A DNA stretch of 64,000 nucleotides from Larix kaempferi (Eukaryota; Streptophyta; Pinopsida; Pinales; Pinaceae): the NCBI GenBank assembly GCA_027924585.1, contig BSBM01000001.1, forward strand, positions 55,903,501 to 55,967,500, written 5' to 3'. The position numbers and the translations under genes are program-made. The notes below the pieces were generated by a model, which saw nothing but the letters and a program-made list of their open reading frames with translations, ran no database searches and was not told the origin of the DNA. Shown here in pieces: positions 44,683 through 53,967 of the stretch; the first letter of the stretch is position 1; every line of letters starts with the position of its first letter.

Positions 44683-44794
44683 TCTTACTTTTAACGGTGA
44701 TCCGTGAATATATATTTGGCCGAATAGCTTCCACTATGCTCGTATACCACCCGATTCTCACAAAATAGACACCCATATTCGTGGATTCACCCCC
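44683..44794 (-). repeat. Right terminal inverted repeat of the DNA transposon
   Basis: The minus strand reads GGGGGTGAATCCACGAATAT then GGGTGTCTATTTTG, later TATTCGGCC, ACGG and CCGTTAAAA, matching both left blocks. Its outer bases overlap the start of the copia-3 5' LTR, so the exact edge is uncertain. Confidence 0.72.
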
Positions 44795-45013
44795 AAGTAA
44801 GCCACTCTCATGCATTCAATTCGAATGACCACTCTAAAATTCGAATTGCTAGGCTTATTGTATCCATTGTTACACATTGTAATGTATCTTCTGAGTATAG
44901 GATATTATTTTACTGCTGCAAACCTTTTGCACAGTGTTTTCATACATTTTGCTGCATGCATCTCTAGTAACTAGTGTGCTTGTTCCATAGATCTATTGTG
45001 CTTTAATTTTACA
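44782..45013 (+). repeat. copia-3 5' LTR
   Basis: From about 44793 it aligns with 47087 onward (CCAAGTAAGCCACTCTCATG against CCAAGTAATCCACTTTCATG) and ends ATTTTACA. The first ten bases are not confidently LTR. Confidence 0.8.
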
Positions 45014-45026
45014 TGGTATCAGAGCC
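45014..45026 (+). promoter_or_regulatory. copia-3 primer binding site
   Basis: TGGTATCAGAGCC directly after the LTR, complementary to initiator tRNA-Met. Confidence 0.9.
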
Positions 45027-45458
45027 ATGGCAGGACAAGGAAACTTTTCTACAGTGTTTCTACACTTCTGCACTAGTGATTCTTCACTTCTGCACTTCTG
45101 CTCTAGTGATTCTGCACTTATGCTTTTCTTCAATTCTACACTAGTGATTCTTCACTTCTGGACTTCTGCACTTCTGCACTACTGAGTCTGCACTTTTGCA
45201 CTAGTGATTCTGCACCAATGCTTTCTGCACTAGAAACACATATGAAGATTGAGCAAGTTTGCTAAAAAATATTCCAACTCTGCACTGGAAGCTGAAATTT
45301 TTCCACATAATTCTTGGATATTGTGCATCCGACTCTTCAAGCTTGCTTCACAGTCTATGTCGGGTGTGATGCAACTTGAAAAGTGCAGTTTGTTGACCTA
45401 AGGTTTTTTTGTTTGTTTGTGATTGCAGGTTTCTATCAAAAATATTACAACATCTTCG
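45027..45458 (+). repeat. copia-3 leader with CTTCTGCACTAGTGATTCT repeats
   Basis: About eight variants of TTCTGCACTAGTGATTCTGC lie between 45060 and 45235. The remainder to the gag ATG is untranslated leader. Confidence 0.75.
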
Positions 45459-45940
45459 ATGGATCTGAAATCAATTACTCCTCTCTCTCCATTCAACTAT
45501 GATGAGTGGAAACCAAAGATGATAGCATATCTGAAGAGACAAGGTATTTTTGACATGTGTATTGGTGTTATGAGAGATTTGTCTTCCTATAAAGAAGGGA
45601 ATATTGGCTAAATGACTGTGACAAAGCCTTTGGAGCAATGTGTATTGCTATGTCTCCTAGTATGCGCTACCTCAATAAAACTGTTGAAAATCCAAGTGAT
45701 CTATGGGCCCAACTGGACAAAGCATTTGGAAAGCAGAATTAAGAGATTGGTGCAAATTATTTGGAGAACAAGCCCAATGATACCTCCTTACGTGTTCTCT
45801 CTAATTATGTCTCGGCCTCAACCATATCTCATGATGAAGTTGTTCAAGATGAAGAAGAAGCTGCAAATTCAACACTCATATTCTCAATGTCTTCTATTTC
45901 AAATTCCGAGAAATATAAGCTAGTTCATACTCTATAATAT
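45459..45940 (+). pseudogene. copia-3 gag, broken
   Basis: ATG at 45459 opens MDLKSITPLSPFNYDEWKPK, the usual start of a copia gag. TAA at 45609-45611 follows, and the downstream part (GAMCIAMSPSMRYL, NPSDLWAQLDKAFGKQN) continues in another frame, so a frameshift lies nearby. The domain ends near 45940. No zinc knuckle is visible. Confidence 0.75.
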
Positions 45941-45982
45941 GAAGATGTCCTTAAATCCTCTCTTTCACATGAGTCTACTAGT

Positions 45983-46498
45983 GTGCAGAATGATGATATA
46001 TTGAATGTTTTGGAGGTTAAATCAGATTTTGGAGGTGATGCATTCGCCCTCCTTGATCACATTCTTCCTATGTACTTTTGTTTGATCATTGGAACATGTT
46101 CTCAGAGTTTCATTGAATATGGAGGACACTACCATTCGTTTGGGTTTAAGTCTCAGGCACATTTTGGTGATTTTGGTTTTGATCTCACCCTTGTTGGTTC
46201 AAAGGAGATCACAAGAAACCATCTATCAAGTCTTGGAGATGATTTAACTTCCACTGATCATAAGTTCAAGTTTCAAGAGCAATTAGATATTATTGGAGCT
46301 GATACTACCTTAGTTGGTTCGAATTATAGGTTCCAGGATGATATTCAGATTTTTGGATTTGTTCTCATCGTGTTCGGTCTGAAGAGAAAGTTCAGAAAGC
46401 CTCCATATTCACTTGTATCCACTAAAGGAGAATACAAGCACGTGTATTTGAAACATGATCCACTTCTTCCCAAGAGGAAGATACCTCCAGACATATGA
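45983..46498 (+). CDS. Unrecognised open frame in copia-3
   Basis: 171 codons without a stop, ATG at 45983 and TGA at 46496. Not recognised. It contains an internal repeat: DLTLVGSKEITRNHLSSLGD against DTTLVGSNYRFQDDIQIFGF, with Asp/Gly/Phe-rich surroundings, and no catalytic or zinc motif. It may be the continuation of the gag frame after damage, or an accessory protein of this small element. Expression unproven. Confidence 0.4.
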   Translation: MQNDDILNVLEVKSDFGGDAFALLDHILPMYFCLIIGTCSQSFIEYGGHYHSFGFKSQAHFGDFGFDLTLVGSKEITRNHLSSLGDDLTSTDHKFKFQEQLDIIGADTTLVGSNYRFQDDIQIFGFVLIVFGLKRKFRKPPYSLVSTKGEYKHVYLKHDPLLPKRKIPPDI

Positions 46499-47077
46499 TC
46501 AAGCATCACACCTACTTGAGTTTGGAGCAATTAATCCTTTGGTGTGTTTCAGTCTATTTTGAGGAAGGGTTTTCCCATGAGGTTTTCTCCATTTCCTTGG
46601 TTCATGGATTGTTCTTTATTTGGATTATTTATGTACTGCGTGACATATGGACTTTGTTTCTAGGGCCCTTTTATTATTTTTATTTTCTCCTCCACATGAG
46701 ATTAGCTTGGGGGAGTTTTTGGAGACTTTTCCAACCACGCATCATTTCAACTCAATCATGTGCTTACATCATCAGCAGATCACAGTTTCAGTAAACTGGG
46801 CCTCCTACTGCATTCTAGGAGCCAACTGAGCCATCAACTGATCCTTCTCCACCGTTCAAGGGGTGATTTGCATGACTGGAAGGCTCCCTACTACATTGGT
46901 TGACTTCATCTGGTGTTATTTTCACCTACTATTCAATTAAATGCAGACATAAAGTCACCCTCCCCAATTTTGGGGAAATCAGTGGAGTTTTGAAATAGTT
47001 CGACTTAGTTAGACAGTTTCAGAGTCAGTTTGAGTTAGTCTTATGGTATTTAAGTGGTTAATTGATGTGCAAAGTGG
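46499..47077 (+). other. copia-3 3' untranslated region
   Basis: About 580 bases, with a purine-rich GATGTGCAAAGTGG immediately before the 3' LTR acting as polypurine tract. No coding motif seen. Confidence 0.5.
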
Positions 47078-47307
47078 TGTTAACTTCCAAGTAATCCACT
47101 TTCATGCATTCAATTCGAATGACCACTCTGGAATTTGAATTGCTTGGCTTATTTTATCCATTGTTACACATTGTAATGTATCTTCTGAGTATATGAGATT
47201 ATTTTATTGTTTCAAACCTTCTGCACGGTGTTTTCATACATTTTGCTGCACACATTTATAGTAATTGTTGTGCTTGTTCCATAGATTTGTTGTGCTTGAA
47301 TTTTACA
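47078..47307 (+). repeat. copia-3 3' LTR (230 bp)
   Basis: Starts TGTTAACTTCCAAG and ends GAATTTTACA; matches 44793-45013. Confidence 0.9.
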
Positions 47308-47920
47308 AGACATACCACACAATTACATAAATTACTATCTGTCGACGCATACCGAGATGTGAATCTGAAAGGAATAGCCATATTTACTAACTCAAACCAT
47401 AATTACATGTGAAATAACATAACATACTCGATTACGACACAAGAATGAAGCAAATGTTTTAAGTACACACACATAGTAAATTATGTTTCCATTTTAACTT
47501 CCATGGCATATCTATCTACCTACTTCCTTCTACCCAATTCAAAACTAACTTCCACATCCTTTTCTTCATCTGTTGTACTACCTTGGAGAGTCCCCTACAT
47601 GGAATAAGCCCAGTTAGAACTCGTAAGAGGAAGTGTCGCCTACATCGAATAACATTCCCCAACAAGAACCCACTAGTCATCATCACACACTTTGGGGAGT
47701 GTGTTGTAGTGCGACCCTCCAATGACTCCATGTTTCAAAGGATAAACGATGGGAAATTCCTCCACCCCTCCTATGGAATAAAGGTATATGTCTACCTCAA
47801 CATAGTTACTACGTTGCAACTATTGTACTCAGGTTTTGTCATCGAATAACCAATTTGGGTATTTGAGCTTCCTCAAACCCTACACCTACACATACATCAT
47901 TATAATAAAACAATGCTCAT
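47308..47920 (-). other. Unassigned 613 bp, possible minus-strand gene end
   Basis: On the minus strand a weak coding-like tail can be read (LFDVGDTSSYEF, then STTDEEKDVEVSFELGRRK and a stop near 47519), interrupted by stops and frame changes. It may be the last exon of a decayed transposon gene. No family recognised. Confidence 0.3.
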
Positions 47921-49502
47921 TGTTGGGCCTCGCCCAAGTGGGGCATTTTTGTGTAAGTCAGACTTTGGAACTATGGAGCTAAGCATAGTTTGGATGAAGT
48001 ATTTTTGACAAAGTCTATTTTTGGGATGCTATGAAGTTGCGTGCAGCGTAGCATTGAAAGAGCTGCGAGGTTCGGAGCTGCAAGGTTCAACACTGCGACG
48101 AGTACAACATTGCGATGTGGCCAGTCTACGGAGATCCGGAAAAGCAGAGTGTTGGACAGAAGGCGGCACCTATTCCGGTTAGTCCATCGGTGGTCTATCT
48201 TTGGTAAATATACTCCATGAGTGCCAGGCAATGGGTAAGGAGCAAAGTGGAAGAAAGCAACTGGTCACACATGTAAAGAACCACTACTTGAATCAGTCGC
48301 ACAAGACTGTTGGAGGAATAACGGCTCGGTGAAAGCGACTTGTTGACATGCACGTGACAGCGAGGATGATGGCAACGTGAAGCATGTGTGGAAGACTACC
48401 ATGATGGAATATTCGCTACCAGAAGCCAGCAAGTCTGGTTAAGGAAAACCGTGACAGTTTTGTAAACCTAAGGGTTTTTTCCTGCAAATTGTAAAGACAT
48501 GACTTATGGGCATGATCTATAAATAAGTCATATTTGTATTGGAAAGGGTTGGTGTTACTCCTCATTATTATTATTGACTAAATAGATCTCTGTTGAGAGA
48601 CATTTTATGAAGGCTCTGCAAGCTGTGTGCACAGAGGCTTGTTGAGAGAGAAGAGAGTCTGCAGCTGAGTGCACAGACAAAGAACTGTTGTACCCTTCCC
48701 AAAGACTAATACAACAACAATTCTTGTGGACGTAGCTCCCATTTTGGGGGTGAACCACGTTAAATCCTATGTAGTGTGATTGCTCATGTTTTGCACTTGT
48801 CTGTTTGCTTACAATTTATGCGTGAATTCTCGTTTAACAGTTGTTATGTTAATGCTTTTATATGTATTCACCATAGGAGAAAGATGGGAATAATATGTTA
48901 AGTATTACATGTATGGATGAATGATGAATGTGTAGTATTCTAATTTTGTGAAAGTATCAGTTCTTTGAATTATCATATGTGTATGTAGAGTTTGGGTTGT
49001 GTAACTCTTTTGACGCGCAGCACTGAGAGTGCGCAGTATTGTGTGTTTCATCTACTTACATTGGTTATAAGGCTATTCATCTAAGGAAATAGATGGGTGA
49101 ATAAAGTACTCAGTAAAGTCTTAATATCATTTAAGTCCACAGAGGAAGCGTATAAGTCAGTTTTGCATCTGGTTTGAACCGCGCAGTCTGTAGATGCACT
49201 GGTTGTGTGAGTGCTTAAGCTTGTATAAGCGAGGACCGCGATGAAAACTATCGTTGCACAACCGTCAGTTTGCAGTGCAAGACCCACAACGCGCTGCGTA
49301 GTACATCTGTTTAAACAACTCATCACATCACTGTGGAAACCTGATTCCGCAATACCCCCATAGATACACCTCGGGTGAGACCTCGGCATATTCATAGGTT
49401 GTTGCTGAAAGGGTGGGTGAGAAGGGGTTTTGTCGGTTCCTTGAAACCGCAAAGAACCTAGGTCTACATTGGAAACCTATAGAATAGTATCTTAAACCAA
49501 CA
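47921..49502 (+). repeat. Element D 5' LTR (1582 bp)
   Basis: TGTTGG at the start and CCAACA at the end are perfect inverted repeats. TATAAATA at 48518-48525 is a good core promoter. A shorter alternative end at 48839 (TTTAACA) was considered but lacks a primer site after it. There is no second copy in the window for confirmation. Confidence 0.7.
48518..48525 (+). promoter_or_regulatory. TATA box of the element D LTR
   Basis: TATAAATA in GATCTATAAATAAGTC. Confidence 0.6.
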
Positions 49503-49504
49503 AA

Positions 49505-49520
49505 TGGTTCCATTGTCGTG
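49505..49520 (+). promoter_or_regulatory. Putative primer binding site of element D
   Basis: TGGTTCCATTGTCGTG, two bases after the LTR end. It begins with TGG as required; the tRNA was not identified. Confidence 0.5.
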
Positions 49521-49559
49521 CTAAGAATCCGTGATGAGTTGAAGTCGTGATGTGTGACG

Positions 49560-50060
49560 AAGAAGAAGCTTTGTTGGGTATTGACTTTTGGCATCCAGAC
49601 AAGAAAGAAATCTGGGCTTGGTGTGACAAGACAGATAGAGACTTCACAAGGAAATAAAATAGACACCTGCATCTCTCTGACATCCAGTGGTTGAACAAGT
49701 AGCTGTGGAAAGACGTTCACGAAGTTTTCTAGGCATCTTTTGGAAACAAGCTACACGAGTGGTTGTCAAGGCTCACAGAGAAAAGAAAATGTACCCCATG
49801 AGACATACCGATTGAGTGGACACCAGAGATTATTGAAAGGCTCAAAGCAGTAGACATCCCATTCACGAGAGTAGTTGACTTCTAGGTCGACAGTACACTA
49901 CAGAGCTTTGTGAGGCAGTTCGCTGTGGACATGTTAAAGTCCTACAGCGTAGTCGAAAGAGATTTTTTCAAGGGATTCAAAGGTAAGTACTTGAACAACC
50001 TCAATTTATATATTAAAATGATTTTGGCCGAGAAAGGCATCTTTAGAATGCAATGAAGTT
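49560..50060 (+). pseudogene. Element D coding remnant upstream of gag
   Basis: EEEALLGIDFWHPDKKEIW and further blocks such as IPIEWTPEIIERLKAVDIPF and LQSFVRQFAVDMLKSYSVVE can be read with several stops. This may be an N-terminal extension of gag or a separate upstream frame as in Ogre-like elements. Function unknown. Confidence 0.5.
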
Positions 50061-50682
50061 TTGTTTAAATCTGTCATGGTAGATTGTACATATAGTGGTT
50101 CTTACAAAGAAAGCCATAACCTGAGAAGTGGAAAGAGATACAAGTTCATAGCTGAGAAAAATCCTGGATCACATGGAATCCGCCTAGATACCCAGATACC
50201 ATGTGAGATTGATAATCAAACTGCACCTCTGTCAGCCACGTATTATCCTATTACACCATAGAACCCGCCAGTTGCACATACCGCACCTCCCTTGTCTCAG
50301 AACCCGTTGGTTGCGAACACCACGTAGCCCGCACCGTAGAACATCAGTACTGGTAACACCACAGGAGCAGGTGCCTAGGATATCCTAACTCAGCCTACTC
50401 CATCTCAGGCTGTACTACTTCATAACGTCGAACCTCAGATCATTCCTTAGACTATTATATCTAGCACTACTCAGAGAACTGTGCCACCTAGAAGGAGGAT
50501 GGTTGATGATATCAAACTACCGATATTCAAAGGAACGGGTCTAGAAGACCCTGATCAACATTGGTTTCTATGTGAAGTCGTATGGAGTGTAAAGCAAGTC
50601 TAGGATGATGCTGTGAAGCAAGCACAACTCGTCACCACTTTTAGAGACAGAGCCTTGCATTGGTTCATGAAGTATTCGCAGG
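50061..50682 (+). pseudogene. Element D gag, first part
   Basis: A Pro/Thr/Gln-rich stretch with several stops leads to the gag core: RRRMVDDIKLPIFKGTGLED, DQHWFLCEVVWSVKQV and FRDRALHWFMKYSQ. The frame is cut by element E at GCAGG and resumes at 57426 in the same sense (Retrotrans_gag-type domain). Confidence 0.82.
50678..50682 (+). repeat. Left target-site duplication of element E (GCAGG)
   Basis: GCAGG is repeated exactly at 57421-57425. Confidence 0.85.
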
Positions 50683-50702
50683 TGTTATAGGTCAAACTTG
50701 CA

Positions 50703-51593
50703 TTGGTTCAAAACAATCAAAAGGGCCCTCGGCAGCCCAATAACAAAAAGAAGGGAAAGAAAGGAGAGGGGAACCAACAAAAGCCCAAAAAAGAGAATGC
50801 CGAAGAGGGTAACAAAGAGGAAAAGAAGGTTAAGTTCCCTTGTAAACTTTGCAAGCAGAACCACCTTACTCACCAATGCCCTCTGCTTGAAGAAGCCCAT
50901 AAACTCTTAAGAGAAAAGAAGCCTGTCGTATTGAAAGATCCATTCCCTAAAGAGTAGAGCTCAACTTCTAGCACCTCCAACACTAGGGGCACTACACATG
51001 CTACGGTTGATCAAACTTTTATTAACATGGTTAATTCGGATGCACTCTTACAAACGAGAGCCAGGAACTATACCCCGGATGCACAGAAAAAGGATAAAGA
51101 GATTCCAGAATCCTCCACTCCACTCCACATACCTGTGGACCCAATGCCCAAGATTTCGAAAGGTGTCTTGAAATGACTTCAATCTGACAGCTTGTCTGAT
51201 GGTCATTGGAACATAATTGGCACTTTTGTCCTACCGGCTCCTACCTTATTCGTTGGTACGAAGGGATGTTTATCGTCTGAAACTTCCATGGTTAGTTTAA
51301 CAATTGATTCTTGGTTTCTCCCAACTAATACAAACCCCTCCGTGCCCACCCCTGTTGCAGAAGTTACCCACTTGGATTCTTATCAAACTGCAACAGAACA
51401 TATGTTGACTCCATTGGTGTCTGTTGAGTCAAATATGGATTTTACTACTACTCAGTCACCATACCCGATCCACTCTCTTGACAGTTCAGATACTACTTTA
51501 CCTTCTGAGGAGGAAATGTTAGAAGACATGACCGACCTAGACCATCCTTGTGAACATATAGATCCCGGGTCCTTCTTGTTTCCTTTTTCTTAA
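50703..51593 (+). pseudogene. Element E gag C-terminus and linker
   Basis: VQNNQKGPRQPNNKKKGKKG, a very basic stretch, leads to a zinc knuckle CKLCKQNHLTHQC (near 50850-50890, CX2CX3HX4C). TAG at 50955-50957 and TGA near 51174 interrupt, then an open 133-codon stretch (51192-51593), acidic and Ser/Thr-rich, follows. The beginning of gag is deleted. Confidence 0.75.
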
Positions 51594-51659
51594 CTTGATA
51601 GAGAGAAGTGAATTTTGTCCAACACCCAGTGAAAATACTAATTTCACTTATTCACAAGT

Positions 51660-51846
51660 TGGTTTTGTTGAAGAGAATATATTGAATACCTTGCTGGTGA
51701 ACATTTTCACTGGGGTCACCGGAAACATTTTTATTGAAACGGGTTGTTATCTCGATGAGATCATTCTGCATACCAATATTTTCCATGATTTCCATGACAT
51801 CTTTGCCCGACCTCATGAGGAGGATCCAGGAATTGACCCTACCTGA
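51660..51846 (+). pseudogene. Element E remnant just before RT
   Basis: NIFHDFHDIFARPHEEDPGI resembles the D-F-A-W..E..PGIDP lead-in that precedes RT in plant gypsy elements; TGA at 51844-51846 follows and the RT body is missing. The sequence passes directly to RNase H, so a deletion removed RT. Confidence 0.55.
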
Positions 51847-51965
51847 AAAAGTATTACGCTTAGGCTGACGTACTTTTTCTTGTAACATAACTGTATATTT
51901 TTGTAAAGCTAATTTTGTTATGCTTGTTAGTTAATCTTATGTGTGTTTTTTGTTTCATGTACCAG

Positions 51966-52390
51966 ATGTCAACCGAACATTTCTTAGGATTTGCTGATGG
52001 CACCAGTTGCCACACCTGTCAGTTGGCTGCAGCAGCTTGGGTCATTTATTCACCCGCTGGCCAACTTGTCTCTTCTGGGGGTTTTGTTTGGGTCCTACCA
52101 TGAATAATATGGCTGAATATAGTGCAGTTATAGAACTTCTCCGAGATGCTCTCAGTCATGGCATTTCACATTTGGAGGTAAGACTTGACTCACAATTAAT
52201 TGTATTTCAGTTAACAGGTGTCTACTAGATTATAGATCCTGGTTTGCTACGTCAGTTTCTACGAGTTAGACTATTGGAAAGACAATTTGATTCTATTATA
52301 TACGAACACATTCCAAGAAGTTTAAACACATTAGCTGATTCATTAGCAAACTATGTGTTAGACTGGCATTTGCATCATACATTTTCATAA
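51966..52390 (+). pseudogene. Element E RNase H domain
   Basis: RNase H degrades RNA in RNA-DNA hybrids. The catalytic pattern is present: FADGTS (Asp), NNMAEYSAVIELLRDALSHG (Glu), VRLDSQLIVFQLTGVY (Asp) and SLNTLADSLANYVL (late Asp). A frameshift near 52080 and a stop at 52226-52228 break it. The pattern matches the aRNH-type domain of Tat-lineage elements, as in element A at 7776. Confidence 0.8.
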
Positions 52391-52565
52391 ACAACATTGC
52401 ACACATAAAACACATACACATGTAAATAACCGAAACTGTATATAGCTGATACTGTATCAAAAAATATATGAGTTTTGGGGTCATGGGTCTATCAAGTCAT
52501 GTCATAAAAGTACAAAAACTGGGCATAGTAGCCTCAAAAATATATACATAGAATGTATCCCTCTC

Positions 52566-53802
52566 CTATGGAGAAGGAGGAACTTCATCATCATCTATTA
52601 CATTGTGATAGCATATGACTATCCTAGCTATCTTCCGCAACACCCTAAGCCATGATGGGGGCACCCCAACAACATCTTCCTGCATATCAATAGGTATCTG
52701 ATCCATACGGCATGCAGGAACTTCGTGAGTCAACCGACTCATTTTTCTCTCTAGGGTCCCCAACATAGCATCTGCTGCAGCAATATCAGCTGGCCTCACA
52801 AAGATGGTAGGATGTCCCTTAGGATGAACAAGCCCAATATCTGCATATGACACTTGATTAGAACTTCAAAATTCATTTATAAAAATCAAATACTTGAAAG
52901 AGTTCAAAAAAATTAAATAATTCTTAAAATTTAAACATACCAATATCTCCCCAGGCTCCACCTGGAGGAAGCACCAGTTCTGGATCATGACGGAAATCCA
53001 ATCCAGCATAAGGAAACTGCTCGAAAGCGGGCACTTGCCTCTCCCACCACCCCCAGAAATCATCAGTATGATAACAGTAGTGACTTTCCCCACCGCCATG
53101 GCGGAGGAATATGTCACCCCAACGGCCTAGTCTAGGCTCACGGGGGTTAACCTGAGGTAGAGGCATCCCCAAACTGATAGCAGGCATCCTCTCACAGAAG
53201 AAAGTACACAAAATACTACCGTACCCAAAATTCTTCATTGTGTCGGATTTGCAACCTCTCAATTGAGATTTCATGTTCGCCAGTAAACTAGTACACCAAT
53301 CATAGACATGACCGTGTAAACATTGTACACCAATATGCATTGAGTGCCTGGAAGCTAAGTGTAGTGAAGCACTACCTACCACTCGGTTGATCATGCTCAC
53401 TATCACTTTCAAAGGGAGGCCTTTAATGGTTGAAATCAAGACTTGGATTCCCGATTTCTCATCTCCGGCAATACAGTATGAATTCACGTACTCTTGCACA
53501 GATCTTACACCCACACGGGAAGACCCTTTCAGATTAATTACATCTCCTCTCCGTGAGAGACCAGTAATGAAATATATGTCATCAACTGTAAGCTCCAAAG
53601 TTTTCCCACGGATGGCAAAAGTATTGGTATCCACATCCCAGTACTGAATAAGTCTTCAAAATAGTTTGTTTAAAGCCCTCATGTTTATGGTTCGGTAAAA
53701 CTTCAATAAACCACATCTTCGGAGAGCGTGGAGAGTCGCTGGATCTTGCATGGCAAACCTATCCATGTCCTCATGTTCTCTCTCCCTCCATTGAAGAACC
53801 AT
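52566..53802 (-). CDS. Two-exon antisense gene in element E (plant mobile domain-like)
   Basis: Minus-strand exon 1 is 53802-52941 and exon 2 is 52840-52566; the intron has GTATGT..GCAG and phases agree, giving 379 codons. There is a single in-frame stop, TGA at 53658-53656 (codon 49), before IQYWDVDTNTFAIRGKTLEL and TVDDIYFITGLSRRGD. The WD...F......LTVDD...LTGL-like pattern resembles plant mobile domain proteins found in transposons and some plant genes. Later blocks: KNFGYGSILCTFFCERMPA, HTDDFWGWWERQVPAFEQFP. A TATA box lies 41 bases upstream of the ATG. Antisense extra genes between pol and the 3' LTR are known in Tat-type elements. Function unknown. Confidence 0.65.
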
Positions 53803-53842
53803 CCTCCACAAAAAATGAAAATTCTTTGAGTCTCGGCGCTTG

Positions 53843-53848
53843 TATATA
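53843..53848 (-). promoter_or_regulatory. TATA box of the antisense gene
   Basis: The minus strand reads CCTATATACAAG here, about 41 bases before the ATG at 53802. Confidence 0.5.
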
Positions 53849-53860
53849 GGTTTTCAAGAG

Positions 53861-53967
53861 TGAGCGCTACTGTGTATACTACACAGTCACGTATGGGTGC
53901 TACTCTGCTTAGGCACAGTAGCGCCCATCGTGTTTACACGCTACTGTTCTTGTTACACAGTAGCGCC
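53861..53967. repeat. GTAGCGC inverted-motif cluster upstream of the antisense gene
   Basis: GAGCGCTACTGTGT, GGGTGCTACTCTGC, CACAGTAGCGCCC, ACGCTACTG and ACAGTAGCGCCCG alternate in orientation and can pair as stems. The same motif family is clustered at 56546-56735 in the LTR. Confidence 0.7.

Larger units (their letters stand above)
30781..44790. mobile_element. Large (about 14 kb) DNA transposon with two genes
   Basis: Ends are defined by an inverted match: 30784-30812 against the complement of 44761-44789, 27 of 29 bases identical, including GGGTGTCTATTTTG. A second inverted block pairs 31598-31650 with 44683-44726. TTCGGCCGAA-type motifs cluster inside both ends. Between them lie a transposase-like gene on + and a six-exon companion on -. 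No target duplication could be recognised. Superfamily not assigned. Insertions inside it (a solo LTR and a fold-back repeat) show it has been resident a long time. Confidence 0.7.
44782..47307 (+). mobile_element. Small gag-only copia-type LTR element (copia-3, TR-GAG-like)
   Basis: Two short LTRs (44782-45013 and 47078-47307) flank 2.06 kb containing a tRNA-Met primer site, a broken gag and one extra open frame, without protease, integrase or RT. It resembles TR-GAG elements, which depend on other copia elements. No clear target duplication: AGACA follows the right LTR but is not found at the left edge, where the LTR start merges with the DNA transposon end. Confidence 0.8.

Noticed and set aside
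47921-48839. Shorter alternative LTR for element D ending TTTAACA
   Set aside because: The end at 49502 gives a six-base terminal inverted repeat and a TGG primer-like site; the shorter end has neither.
53387-53647. 86-codon plus-strand open frame
   Set aside because: Shadow of the better supported antisense gene with domain-like motifs and phased splicing.
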